From assembly GCF_014645315.1 (NCBI RefSeq), contig NZ_BMLQ01000007.1, forward strand, positions 1 to 64,000: 64,000 nucleotides of DNA, read 5' to 3'. Under the pieces are notes generated by a model. The model ran no database searches and had not been told where the DNA came from. It saw only the letters and a list, made by a program, of their open reading frames with translations. This DNA is from Citricoccus zhacaiensis. Lineage in GTDB: Bacteria > Actinomycetota > Actinomycetes > Actinomycetales > Micrococcaceae. This document shows, piece after piece, positions 52,415 to 62,979 of the stretch. A program made the translations under genes and the position numbers. The number at the start of each line of letters is the position of its first letter. The stretch's first letter is position 1.

Positions 52415-52443
52415 TTTACACAAAACACGGGGTTTTGTGTGAA
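52415..52443. promoter_or_regulatory. palindromic operator before the second Fic gene
   Basis: TTTACACAAAAC (52415-52426) and GTTTTGTGTGAA (52432-52443) match as an inverted repeat at 11 of 12 positions with a 5-bp spacer. It is 36 bp upstream of the Fic start at 52379. A further TTTCACACA lies at 52455-52463. It is a typical dimeric regulator site within the Fic promoter. Confidence 0.65.
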
Positions 52444-52544
52444 TGTGGCGGAACTTTCACACAGAACTGTCGATGCTGAGGCTGGTTCCAGGATCCTGCG
52501 GCCCCCTTGCCCTGCTCACTGTGATGTGGTTCACTCAACCTTGG

Positions 52545-52558
52545 TATTATTAATAATC
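52545..52558 (+). promoter_or_regulatory. AT-rich palindrome before gntP-type gene (GntR site)
   Basis: TATTAT-TA-ATAATC stands 80 bp upstream of the permease start. The same site with centre CA, TATTAT-CA-ATAATA, stands before the dehydratase gene at 54908-54921. A GntR regulator gene lies between the two targets. Confidence 0.65.
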
Positions 52559-52638
52559 TCATCGATGGCTCGCGGGTTCGTCGATGATCTCACTCGCCCA
52601 CCGCTCGCACTTGCGTGACCGAGACAGGACTTCCCGGC

Positions 52639-54093
52639 ATGAATTTCACTATCCCCCATGAGGCATGGGTGATCACGGCAGCAGTTCTCGCCGTGGCCCT
52701 GTTGCTCTTGCTCATCATCAGATTCAAGTGGCAGGAGTTCGTTGCCCTGATCTTCGTGTCGATCGTCTTCGGCATCGGGATCGGGTCGAACCCCAATGAG
52801 ATGCTCGAATTCATCGTCGGAGAGATGGGCTCATCGCTGGGGCAATTGTCCTTGGTGATCGGTCTCGGGGCCATCTTCGGCATGATGCTTCAGCGTGCTG
52901 GTGCCGCCGAGAGGATTGCCATCACCTTGGTGGAGAAATTCTCCGACAAGACCGTGGCTCTCGGCTTGAGTGCGGCCGGGTTCCTGGTCGGTACCTCGGT
53001 GTACATCGATGTCGCCATCGTCATCTTGGTCCCGATGCTCTACGGCGTTGCCCAGCGGACCGGAAAATCTCTGCTGCACTACGGCATCCCCCTCTGCGCC
53101 GGGCTCAGCACCGCCTACACCTTCATGCCGCCGGCCCCCGGTCCGCTGGCCACGGCCGGCATCATGAACGCCGACGTCGGCCTGGTGATCCTCTTTGGCG
53201 TGATCTGCGGTTTCCCAGCCGTCATCGTCGCCGGCCCCATCTTCGGGAAGTTCATCTCGCGGCGCATCTTTGTTGCCCCTCCGGTGGCAACGGACACCGA
53301 CAGCTCCGGCGGTCAGGGCTCCGGCCAGGCGAATTCCTCTCCATCACGGGGTGGCGGGGCCAACGGATATGGGGTCGCGCTCCAAGAGGGGCAGGTTCAG
53401 GTGGCAGTCGATGACCGCGGCGTTCCCCTGCCTAGCCTCGCCTCGGTGCTCGGGGCGCTGTTTCTGCCGCTCATCCTGATCGTGGTCGGCACAGTGGGGC
53501 GCCTGATCGGCGGACCCGCTGGTGAGGTCTTCCAGTTCATCGGCAACCCGGTCATTGCCATGCTGGTGACCTGCTTGTTCTCGCTCTACTTCTTCGGCAC
53601 GCGCCGGAAAATGAGCAAGGAGGACCTCCAGATGGTGGCCACGGCGGCCTTGGGGCCGGCTGGCATGATCATCCTCGTGACCGGTGCCGGAAGCGTCTTC
53701 GGCGGCGTCCTGGTGGAGTCCGGGCTGGGGGACACCCTGTCCGAGGGAATGCAGAACGCCAGTGTTCCCTTGGTTGTCTTCGGCTTCATCGTGGCCTCGG
53801 TCATGCGCATCTCCCAAGGGTCCGGGCTGGTTGCCATGGTCACTGGCGCCTCCTTCAGCGCACCGCTGGCGGAGGCGATGGGGGCGAGTCCCGCTGTGGT
53901 GGCCCTGACCTGCATTGCCATTGCTTGCGGCGGTGCCGGCTACTCGCACGTCAATGACTCGGGCTTCTGGATGGCCAACAGATACTTCGGCATGTCCGTG
54001 GCGGATACGTTGAAGTCCTGGACCATCATGAAGACCCTCGTGGCGCTGACAGGCTTCGTGATGGTCCTGATCCTCAGCATCTTCATCCACTGA
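52639..54093 (+). CDS. GntP family gluconate/sugar-acid permease
   Basis: The roughly 484-residue membrane protein has about 12 helices and GntP features: VALIFVSIVFGIGIGSNPNEML, LGAIFGMMLQRAGAAERIA, YIDVAIVILVPMLY, FMPPAPGPLATAGIMNADVG and the C-terminal ACGGAGYSHVNDSGFWM. A Ser/Gly-rich cytoplasmic loop lies at about 215-250. GntP carriers move gluconate or related sugar acids with protons. The start is uncertain: ATG 52639 fits the conserved N-terminus, GTG 52615 is in frame. It is followed by a GntR regulator and sugar-acid catabolic enzymes. Confidence 0.92.
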   Translation: MNFTIPHEAWVITAAVLAVALLLLLIIRFKWQEFVALIFVSIVFGIGIGSNPNEMLEFIVGEMGSSLGQLSLVIGLGAIFGMMLQRAGAAERIAITLVEKFSDKTVALGLSAAGFLVGTSVYIDVAIVILVPMLYGVAQRTGKSLLHYGIPLCAGLSTAYTFMPPAPGPLATAGIMNADVGLVILFGVICGFPAVIVAGPIFGKFISRRIFVAPPVATDTDSSGGQGSGQANSSPSRGGGANGYGVALQEGQVQVAVDDRGVPLPSLASVLGALFLPLILIVVGTVGRLIGGPAGEVFQFIGNPVIAMLVTCLFSLYFFGTRRKMSKEDLQMVATAALGPAGMIILVTGAGSVFGGVLVESGLGDTLSEGMQNASVPLVVFGFIVASVMRISQGSGLVAMVTGASFSAPLAEAMGASPAVVALTCIAIACGGAGYSHVNDSGFWMANRYFGMSVADTLKSWTIMKTLVALTGFVMVLILSIFIH

Positions 54094-54195
54094 TCGTGCC
54101 CGCCTACAATGACATGATCGTAAGGTGCCATCTGAAGAACGCCTGAGGTGGGGCCATCGGGCGTCGAGGCGAGCAGCAAGGAGCAGGACATCACC

Positions 54196-54855
54196 ATGGC
54201 GAGCGTCACTGCGGCTAGCACAGCGGCCAGCATTGCCGATTCCCTGGAAGAGCAGATTGTCCTGGGGCGTGTGTACCCCCGGGAGCGGCTCCTTGAGGAT
54301 GAACTCATGGCACGTTTCGACGCCAAGAGGCATGTGGTCAGGGCCGCGTTCCAGCTGTTGGAAGGGCGAGGACTCGTCGAGCGGCGCCCCAACGTGGGTG
54401 TCGCCGTCAAGTCCTTCTCCGATGCTGAGGTTGAGCAGTTGTATGAGCTGCGCATGCTGCTCGAATCCAATGCCGCTCAACTCATCCAGTTGCCGGTCTC
54501 TGACGAAGCACTGCGTCCCATTGTTGAGGCGCGTGACGAACACCGGGCAGCGGTCGAAAGCCGCGATCTTCCGGCGATCGTCCAGGCGAATGACCGGTTC
54601 CACCGCGAGATCTTCAGCCTCACAAACAATCCGTACCTGACCGATGTCATCCGCCGCCACGCCCAGATGGCCTCGCCGATCCGGTTCCTCAATGTCTCTT
54701 CCCCGGAGAAGATGCAACGCTCCATGGCGGAGCATGACCTCATTGTTGAAGCGCTCCGGGGTCAGGATTCACTCGAACTGGCTCGACTGTGCCGTGATCA
54801 CCTTTTGCCGTCGCGCAATTTCTACCTGAACCAGAAGGCGTCGAGCTCCGCTTGA
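54196..54855 (+). CDS. GntR family regulator of the sugar-acid operon
   Basis: The 219-residue protein has the GntR DNA-binding domain (TAASIADSLEEQIVLGRVYPRERLLEDELMARFDAKRHVVRAAFQLLEGRGLVERRPNVGVAVKSF) and an FCD-type effector domain with LYELRMLLE, ANDRFHREIF and the late His in SMAEHDLIVEAL. The arginine/histidine ligands suggest a metal-assisted organic-acid sensor. The ATG at 54196 follows AAGGAG at a spacing of about 12. It lies between the permease and the dehydratase gene, and the AT-rich palindromes before both of those genes are its likely operators. Confidence 0.9.
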   Translation: MASVTAASTAASIADSLEEQIVLGRVYPRERLLEDELMARFDAKRHVVRAAFQLLEGRGLVERRPNVGVAVKSFSDAEVEQLYELRMLLESNAAQLIQLPVSDEALRPIVEARDEHRAAVESRDLPAIVQANDRFHREIFSLTNNPYLTDVIRRHAQMASPIRFLNVSSPEKMQRSMAEHDLIVEALRGQDSLELARLCRDHLLPSRNFYLNQKASSSA

Positions 54856-54907
54856 TCGGTCCTGCGGCCCTGCCGGCCGTTTGCGCCAAGGGTGACGCCG
54901 ACCCTAC

Positions 54908-54921
54908 TATTATCAATAATA
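54908..54921 (+). promoter_or_regulatory. AT-rich palindrome before the dehydratase gene
   Basis: TATTAT-CA-ATAATA is a perfect inverted repeat with a 2-bp centre, 18 bp before the GTG start at 54940. It matches the site at 52545-52558 in 11 of 12 arm positions; overall the two differ at the centre and at one arm base. Confidence 0.7.
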
Positions 54922-54939
54922 TTATCGAACGGAGCTCCT

Positions 54940-56673
54940 GTGACTACACCAGCCCAAGGCCTTCAAGGTGGTCTAACGAACTACGGAGATGCCGGTTTTT
55001 CGCTCTTCCTCCGCAAGGCGTTCATCAAGGGTGCCGGCTATACGGACCATGCGCTGGACCGCCCGGTGGTGGGCATCATCAATACCACCTCCGGGTTCAA
55101 CCCCTGCCATGGGAACGTCCCGCAACTGGTGGAGGCCGTGAGCCGCGGTGTCATGTTGTCCGGCGCCTTGCCGATGGCCTTCCCGACCATCTCGATCCAT
55201 GAGTCCTTCTCGCAGCCGACGTCGATGTACCTCCGCAACCTGATGTCGATGGACACGGAGGAGATGATCCGGGCTCAGCCGATGGATGCCGTGGTTCTCA
55301 TCGGTGGGTGTGACAAGACCGTGCCGGCGCAGTTGATGGGCGCGATCTCCGCGCAGGTACCGGCCATCCAGCTGGTGACGGGCCCCATGCTGACCGGGGG
55401 GCACCGCGGAACCGTGGTCGGAGCCTGTACGGACTGCCGGATGTTCTGGGGGAAGTACCGAGCCGAGGAGATCGACGAAGAGGAGATCAGCGAGGTCAAC
55501 TCGCGACTCGTTGGTTCGGTGGGGACCTGTGGCGTGATGGGCACCGCTTCCACGATGGCGTGCATCGCCGAGGCCATGGGTGCAGCCCTCCCCGGGTCCG
55601 CCACGGCTCCGGCCGTCACGGCGGACAGGATGCGTCTGGCCGAGATGACCGGAACGCGCGCCGTGGAGATGGCGCGCGAGGGCCTGTCGCTGGACCAGGT
55701 GATTTCGCCTGCGTCAGTGACCAACGCTTTCCGCATCCTCCATGCCATCGGCGGTTCGACGAATGCAGTCGTTCATCTGGCGGCCGTTGCGGGGCGTCTG
55801 GGATACAAGCTGGACCTGGATGCCGTGGACGAGCTGGGCCGCGACACTCCCGTGCTGGTGGACCTGAAGCCCTCGGGCGACAGCTACATGCAGGACCTCC
55901 ACCGCGCTGGTGGTCTCCCCGCCGTGATGCGACGGATCCGCCATCTGCTAGACCTCGATGTCATGACGGTCAGTGGCAGGACGCTGGGCGAGGAACTCGA
56001 TGCGGCTCACGACGCGTACGACGACACGATCATCAGGGATCTGGAGCATCCTGTCTCCCCAACCGGGGGCATCGCCGTCCTTCGGGGCAACCTCGCACCG
56101 CAGGGAGCCATCCTCAAGCAATCGGCCGCATCCCCCGAGCTCGTCGAGCACACGGGGAGGGCGGTGGTCTTCGAGAACAGCAGGGACATGGCCGAACGGA
56201 TCGATTCCGATGACCTCGACGTCATGCGGGACGATGTCGTTGTGCTCAAGAGCATCGGCCCAGTGGGTGCACCGGGCATGCCGGAAGCCGGATACATCCC
56301 CATTCCCCGCAAGCTGGCTCGTCAAGGCGTCAAGGACATGGTGCGTGTTTCCGATGGGCGCATGTCCGGCACCGCCTTCGGCACGATTGTCCTGCACGTA
56401 TCGCCCGAGTCTGCCGTGGGCGGCCCCTTGGCTGCGGTTCGCAACGGTGACCGCATCCGCTTGTCTCTGAGTGAGCGATCCATCAACGTCGAGATCTCCG
56501 ATGAGGAACTGGCTGCCCGGCTTGAATCCATGGAGGTAGTTCCCCGGTCGGCCGAACGGGGATACCAGAGGCTTTACCTGGAACAGGTCACCCAGGCCGA
56601 GGATGGGCTCGACTTCGCCTTCCTTCAGCCCGCTGAGCGCGAGACCCCTGTTCCGGTCGTCAAGCGGGGCTAG
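54940..56673 (+). CDS. IlvD/Edd family dehydratase (sugar-acid dehydratase type)
   Basis: The 577-residue protein has the three cysteines that hold a [2Fe-2S] cluster in this family: Cys56 in GFNPCHGN, Cys124 in IGGCDKTVPAQ and Cys197 in GTCGVMGTASTMA, with Lys126 near the metal site. The TDCRMFWGKYRAEEI stretch and length match the L-arabonate/pentonate dehydratase branch rather than branched-chain-amino-acid IlvD. It should remove water from an aldonate to give a 2-keto-3-deoxy acid. GTG 54940 follows GGAG at a spacing of 5; upstream in-frame codons cross the palindromic operator. It lies with a GntP permease and an amidohydrolase. Confidence 0.9.
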   Translation: MTTPAQGLQGGLTNYGDAGFSLFLRKAFIKGAGYTDHALDRPVVGIINTTSGFNPCHGNVPQLVEAVSRGVMLSGALPMAFPTISIHESFSQPTSMYLRNLMSMDTEEMIRAQPMDAVVLIGGCDKTVPAQLMGAISAQVPAIQLVTGPMLTGGHRGTVVGACTDCRMFWGKYRAEEIDEEEISEVNSRLVGSVGTCGVMGTASTMACIAEAMGAALPGSATAPAVTADRMRLAEMTGTRAVEMAREGLSLDQVISPASVTNAFRILHAIGGSTNAVVHLAAVAGRLGYKLDLDAVDELGRDTPVLVDLKPSGDSYMQDLHRAGGLPAVMRRIRHLLDLDVMTVSGRTLGEELDAAHDAYDDTIIRDLEHPVSPTGGIAVLRGNLAPQGAILKQSAASPELVEHTGRAVVFENSRDMAERIDSDDLDVMRDDVVVLKSIGPVGAPGMPEAGYIPIPRKLARQGVKDMVRVSDGRMSGTAFGTIVLHVSPESAVGGPLAAVRNGDRIRLSLSERSINVEISDEELAARLESMEVVPRSAERGYQRLYLEQVTQAEDGLDFAFLQPAERETPVPVVKRG

Positions 56674-56765
56674 TAGGTTCGCTGTGGGCCCATATGGTTG
56701 CGGGCGCCGAGTCTGTGTGCTGTGCATAGGCTCGCAGGACACGATTCCGTTCAGGAGGGTCACGG

Positions 56766-57674
56766 GTGACCGAGCATTCCGAGAAGACCGCCGGCTGGCT
56801 CGACTGGGTGAAGGACCGCGGTGAACCCGCCTTCGTCCTCCCGGAGGGTGCGGTGGATGCTCACTGCCACGTCTTCGGCCCGGCAGCGGAGTTCCCGTTC
56901 TCACCGACGCGGAAGTACACGCCCGGCGATGCGGGGAAGGGTGACCTGCGGGACCTGAGGGAGCATCTGGGTGTCTCCCGGAACGTCATCGTCCAGGCGA
57001 CCTGCCACGGGCGGGACAACGCCGCGCTGCTGGACGCGCTGAACTACTTCGGGGACACCGCGCGCGGTGTGGTGTCCGTGGGTGCCGAAGTGACGATCGA
57101 GCAGCTGACCGCCATGCACGAACGTGGCGTCCGCGGCGTGCGCTTCAACTTCGTCAAGCGCCTGGTGCAGAGCCAGCCGTTCGATGAACTCGCGCTCGTA
57201 GCTGACAAGATCCGCGACTTCGGCTGGCACCTCGTCCTCTACTTCGAACCCGAGGACCTCTCCGACCTGGAGTACACATTCGCGGGTCTCGGCGTCCCCC
57301 TCGTCATCGACCACATGGGCCGGCCGGACGTGCGGAAGGGTGCGGACTCGGAGGAGTTCTCATCCTTCCTCCGATTCGTCGAGCGGACCGACGCCTGGGT
57401 CAAGGTCAGCTGCCCCGAACGGCTCACGGAAGCCGGCCCCTACGCGGTGGACGGGCAGCGTGAGGTGTACGCCGACGTCGTCCCTTTCGCCCGCCGGGTG
57501 TTGGTCGAGTTCCCCGAACGGAGCCTGTGGGGCACCGACTGGCCGCACCCGAATCTACGTTCGCACATGCCGGATGACGCGCTGCTGCTGGGGTACATCC
57601 CGCAGATCGCACCCACCGCGAGAGAACAGCAGGCCCTGCTGGTGACCAACCCGATGTCTCTGTACTGGCCCTAG
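56766..57674 (+). CDS. amidohydrolase family protein (COG3618, lactonase or PDC-hydrolase-like)
   Basis: The 302-residue protein has the metal-binding DAHCHVFGP (His33, His35), VIVQATCHGRDN, GVRGVRFNFVKR, VIDHMGRPD and the late Asp in LWGTDWPHPNLR. This is the plan of 2-pyrone-4,6-dicarboxylate hydrolase (LigI), sugar lactonases and galactarolactone isomerase. Next to a sugar-acid dehydratase and a GntP permease, a lactone hydrolase or isomerase is more likely than lignin catabolism. The GTG start lies 92 bp after the dehydratase stop. Confidence 0.88.
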   Translation: MTEHSEKTAGWLDWVKDRGEPAFVLPEGAVDAHCHVFGPAAEFPFSPTRKYTPGDAGKGDLRDLREHLGVSRNVIVQATCHGRDNAALLDALNYFGDTARGVVSVGAEVTIEQLTAMHERGVRGVRFNFVKRLVQSQPFDELALVADKIRDFGWHLVLYFEPEDLSDLEYTFAGLGVPLVIDHMGRPDVRKGADSEEFSSFLRFVERTDAWVKVSCPERLTEAGPYAVDGQREVYADVVPFARRVLVEFPERSLWGTDWPHPNLRSHMPDDALLLGYIPQIAPTAREQQALLVTNPMSLYWP

Positions 57675-57762
57675 AGAACTCGACCGCGCTGACGTGTCAC
57701 GAAAAACTCAGCGCATCGGATAGACGTGCCCAGCATCGTGGTGAAGCTCGCTGGACACAGAC

Positions 57763-57801
57763 GACCCCCTGACGTGCCGTTTGCGGCAGTGTCAGGGGGT
57801 C
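57763..57801. terminator. strong bidirectional-type terminator
   Basis: GACCCCCTGAC (57763-57773) and GTCAGGGGGTC (57791-57801) are perfect complements, and the loop holds a further TGCCG/CGGCA pairing. It lies between the convergent amidohydrolase and Ltp-repeat genes. Confidence 0.85.
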
Positions 57802-57846
57802 GATGGGCGGACTGACGGGCTCAGTCCTGGCCGGAGGTGCTGCGGG

Positions 57847-58605
57847 TTAGAGGTTGTCCACCGCGTACTGGGCCTCGTCGGCGGTGAACTGCCCGCCGTA
57901 TTCCGACACCAGCTGGTCGTAGATGGCAGCGGGAGACATGCTCATCGTCTCTTGGTAGCTACGCCCCTGCTCCAGCGCATTCTGCTGCCAGTCCGCTTCG
58001 ACGTTCTCCACCGCGTAGTCGGCGGCCTCTTCGGTGAACTGTCCCCCGTACTCCGAGGTCAGCTGGTCCCAAAGCCCGGCCTTGGAAAGGTGCATCAGGT
58101 CTGAGTAGTTCTGCGCCTGAGCCAGAGCGGACCGGTGCTCAGTCGGAACCTCCGGTTCAGCGGCGTCGCTGGTCGGGGCCGGCTCTGCGGCGTCGCTAGT
58201 CGGAGCCTCAGTGGTCGACGTTGCTGCGGGGGAGGCCGTGGTGGTAGCTTCCGCCACCGTGGATGATTCGGGCATCGACTGCAACGACTCATCAACGGCC
58301 GCCACGAACGTCGCGGTGATGGCGGTCATGATCCCCGCAATGATCAGGGACAGGGCGCCCAGAATCAGGCCAGCGATCGATGTTCCCTTCGGCAGTCCCT
58401 TCTTTCGCAGCCCGACAATACCGAGAATGACTGCCAGCGCCCCCAGAAGGAAAGATCCCATCCCGATGAAGGGAATGAAGGCGATGACGATGGCGATGAT
58501 GCCCAAGACCAGAGCAGCGACGCCAAGGCCGTTGCCTGTCTTCGGAGGCGGACCTGGTTGGCCGCCATACTGTGGTTGTTGCTGGAAATCGACAGGGTGG
58601 CTCAT
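57847..58605 (-). CDS. DUF4190-type membrane protein with two Ltp repeats
   Basis: The 252-residue protein has an N-terminal Gln/Pro-rich tail, two membrane helices at about 28-62 and 70-98 (DUF4190-like: LGVAALVLGIIAIVIAFIP, GTSIAGLILGALSLIIAGI), a Thr/Ala/Glu-rich linker and two copies of the Ltp (host cell surface-exposed lipoprotein) repeat at 159-209 and 210-252. Each copy has a LSxAGLWDQLTSEYGGQFT-like core followed by A-YAVENV. Ltp proteins of some temperate phages block DNA entry by other phages, but the repeat is also common in ordinary surface proteins. A cell-surface role is inferred. Confidence 0.85.
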   Translation of the reverse strand: MSHPVDFQQQPQYGGQPGPPPKTGNGLGVAALVLGIIAIVIAFIPFIGMGSFLLGALAVILGIVGLRKKGLPKGTSIAGLILGALSLIIAGIMTAITATFVAAVDESLQSMPESSTVAEATTTASPAATSTTEAPTSDAAEPAPTSDAAEPEVPTEHRSALAQAQNYSDLMHLSKAGLWDQLTSEYGGQFTEEAADYAVENVEADWQQNALEQGRSYQETMSMSPAAIYDQLVSEYGGQFTADEAQYAVDNL

Positions 58606-58746
58606 GGCCCCTCCAATAGGATCAAAAAGACGAGTGACCCTGACATTCTAGATGAGAACGACAGGGGAAAATCCTCCTTGATTGATGCTTTGGGGATGTC
58701 AGATTTCTCGATTGACTGAGTTTCCAGTTCAGATCGAAACAGTAAA

Positions 58747-58799
58747 GAAGGGGCCGAGGAGTCCGCTGATTGATATCAACGCACACCCCGGCCCTCTTC
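58747..58799 (-). terminator. candidate terminator of the Clp gene
   Basis: GAAGGGGCCGAGG (58747-58759) can pair with CCCCGGCCCTCTTC (58786-58799), apart from a mismatch and a bulge. The minus-strand 3' side is followed by a pyrimidine-rich tail. It stands about 40 bp after the Clp ATPase stop. Confidence 0.45.
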
Positions 58800-58841
58800 A
58801 TCGGACGCGGCTACTCACCGGCGGTAGGGCCGGTCAGCCAC

Positions 58842-61427
<2,586 letters not shown>

Positions 61428-61459
61428 AGTGTCCTCCCTGAGGTGTGTTTCCAGCGATA

Positions 61460-61480
61460 GTTGAGTGTGTTCAACTCAAG
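61460..61480 (-). promoter_or_regulatory. HAIR operator (HspR-binding)
   Basis: TTGAGT-N7-ACTCAAG (outer bases 61460-61480) matches the HspR-associated inverted repeat CTTGAGT-N7-ACTCAAG except for one outer base. It is about 33 bp upstream of the Clp ATPase start, as expected for HspR repression in actinobacteria. Confidence 0.88.
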
Positions 61481-61608
61481 TAACGACGAGTGGCGTCAGA
61501 ATGTTCCCGAATCCGGGCTGAGGATCCAAACACATGAGTGGACTTGGCTCAGGGTTGATTCCACGGTCGAGCGGGTCGCGGCGGCGGAGTCGGTTCGCGC
61601 GGTGCCGC

Positions 61609-62349
61609 TTAGAGTTTGCGGGCCTCGCGCACGTTGCGCATGCCGGCGAGGAACAGCGCGAGGGGCAGAAGGAGGAGTACGCCGGTGATGATCATGATGA
61701 TAATGACGCCCCGTGGCAGGGAGTCGGCATCCGCTTCTTTGTATTCATGGACGAGGACGAATCGCTCGGGCTTCTCGGGGTCTGTATAGAGCGCGAGCTC
61801 CTGCCCTTGAGTCCAGGCCGGTTCCGGGTACCGGTCCGGGGAACGGCGGATCCGGGTGCTCGAGGACGCAGTAATCTCCTCGCGCATCTCCTGGCCGCCC
61901 ACCGCGTACTCCACCACCGAGGTCGAACGGGTGGTGTACGAGCGGCTGGATCGCCGTGTCTGCTCCGACGTGTGCTCCACCGTCACGGGGCCAACCACGC
62001 CGGTCGTCTGCACCCCCGTCGATTTCAGGTGGTTGTACTCGATCTGTTCCCCGTACTGCACCGAGGCGAGGATGGTCCCACCGGCGATCATGATTACGGC
62101 CAGCGCCACTGCGATCCAACGCAGGACTCCGGTCCTGCGGGCGATGCGCTCGCTGTCCCAGCCAGGGGCGAAGTATCCGTTGCCCTGCCCGTCGTTGCGG
62201 TACCAGCCGGTCGTGTTACTCATCTCGAAGGCAAAGCGGCTGGTGGAGACGTTGGGCGATCTCGTCCACCCCTCGGGAGGCGTAAAGGGCGCCGGAGCGT
62301 CTCCGATCGGGCTGGGTGCGGACTCCTGGCGTTTGCTGCGTGTGATCAC
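61609..62349 (-). CDS. DUF3592-like membrane protein
   Basis: The 246-residue protein has membrane helices at about 77-97 and 213-235 with an extracytoplasmic beta-rich domain between them: SVQYGEQIEYNHLKSTGVQTTGVV, SYTTRSTSVVEYAVGGQEMREEI and EPAWTQGQELALYTDPEKPERFVLVHEY. That is the layout and style of DUF3592 proteins (Arg-rich loop, cell-surface domain). The start is uncertain: GTG 62349 gives 246 residues, while ATG 62223 (MSNTTGWYRNDG) gives about 204 and matches the conserved region better. No ribosome binding site is convincing. Function is unknown. Confidence 0.72.
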   Translation of the reverse strand: MITRSKRQESAPSPIGDAPAPFTPPEGWTRSPNVSTSRFAFEMSNTTGWYRNDGQGNGYFAPGWDSERIARRTGVLRWIAVALAVIMIAGGTILASVQYGEQIEYNHLKSTGVQTTGVVGPVTVEHTSEQTRRSSRSYTTRSTSVVEYAVGGQEMREEITASSSTRIRRSPDRYPEPAWTQGQELALYTDPEKPERFVLVHEYKEADADSLPRGVIIIMIITGVLLLLPLALFLAGMRNVREARKL

Positions 62350-62554
62350 GAATTTGAGTGTAGATCCAGGTGGGGCCGTGAATCCCTGGGGTGCTGGAAG
62401 GCCCCGTTCCTTGCGGCCGGGTCGGCCGATGGTCCCCGTGGTTCCCTGGACTGCTTTGATGCCGTACAGTTATGGGCAGAAGTAGTTGTAGTAGATGCAG
62501 TAAGTCCGTCACCACTGCGGACCGGGCGGCCTTCGGGTCGGCTGGGGCGCTGGG

Positions 62555-62578
62555 GAAGCGGTATGTACACACCGCTTC
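62555..62578 (+). promoter_or_regulatory. hairpin in the cold shock gene 5' leader
   Basis: GAAGCGGT (62555-62562) pairs exactly with ACCGCTTC (62571-62578) across an 8-base loop, in the leader 52 bp before the cspA start. Cold-shock leaders often hold structures that change with temperature; this one is a simple candidate. Confidence 0.45.
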
Positions 62579-62629
62579 GCCCCCGCTGGAAAACTGGCGG
62601 GTTTAGCACCCTAAAGAAAAGAGGCCACC

Positions 62630-62833
62630 ATGGCCACCGGTACAGTTAAGTGGTTCAACGCTGAAAAGGGCTTTGGTTTCATTGCCCCGGACGACAACTC
62701 CGCTGACATCTTCGTGCACTTCTCCGCCATCGAAGGCGGCGGCTTCCGCGAACTTCAGGAGAACCAGAAGGTCGAGTTCGAGGCGACTCAGGGCGACAAG
62801 GGCATGCAGGCCTCGTCGGTCCGCCCCCTCTGA
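62630..62833 (+). CDS. cold shock protein (CspA family)
   Basis: The 67-residue protein is a complete cold-shock domain with the RNA-binding motifs [10 protein letters not shown] (RNP1) and DIFVHFSAI (RNP2). It binds single-stranded nucleic acid and acts as an RNA chaperone. ATG 62630 follows AGAGG. The gene ends in a strong terminator and is monocistronic. Its 160-bp leader has a hairpin. Confidence 0.97.
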   Translation: MATGTVKWFNAEKGFGFIAPDDNSADIFVHFSAIEGGGFRELQENQKVEFEATQGDKGMQASSVRPL

Positions 62834-62849
62834 TCTGATCAGACTCTAG

Positions 62850-62888
62850 AACGGCCGCTCACCCTCCGGGGGTGGGCGGCCGTTTTGC
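62850..62888 (+). terminator. rho-independent terminator after the cold shock gene
   Basis: AACGGCCGC (62850-62858) pairs with GCGGCCGTT (62876-62884), the loop adds CACC/GGTG-type pairing, and TTTT follows. It stands 16 bases after the stop codon. Confidence 0.9.
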
Positions 62889-62979
62889 TGTCTGCACCGT
62901 CCGGCCGCTCTCCCAAGAGTTCGCGCCGGCGGCCGGTGCCATCACCGGGCGATTCCCGAGTCGTGAGACGATCAATCAC

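Noticed and set aside
57847-58605. The Ltp-repeat gene as evidence of a prophage
   Set aside because: No integrase, capsid, terminase, lysis or attachment sites are visible around it, and the repeat alone is not specific for phage.
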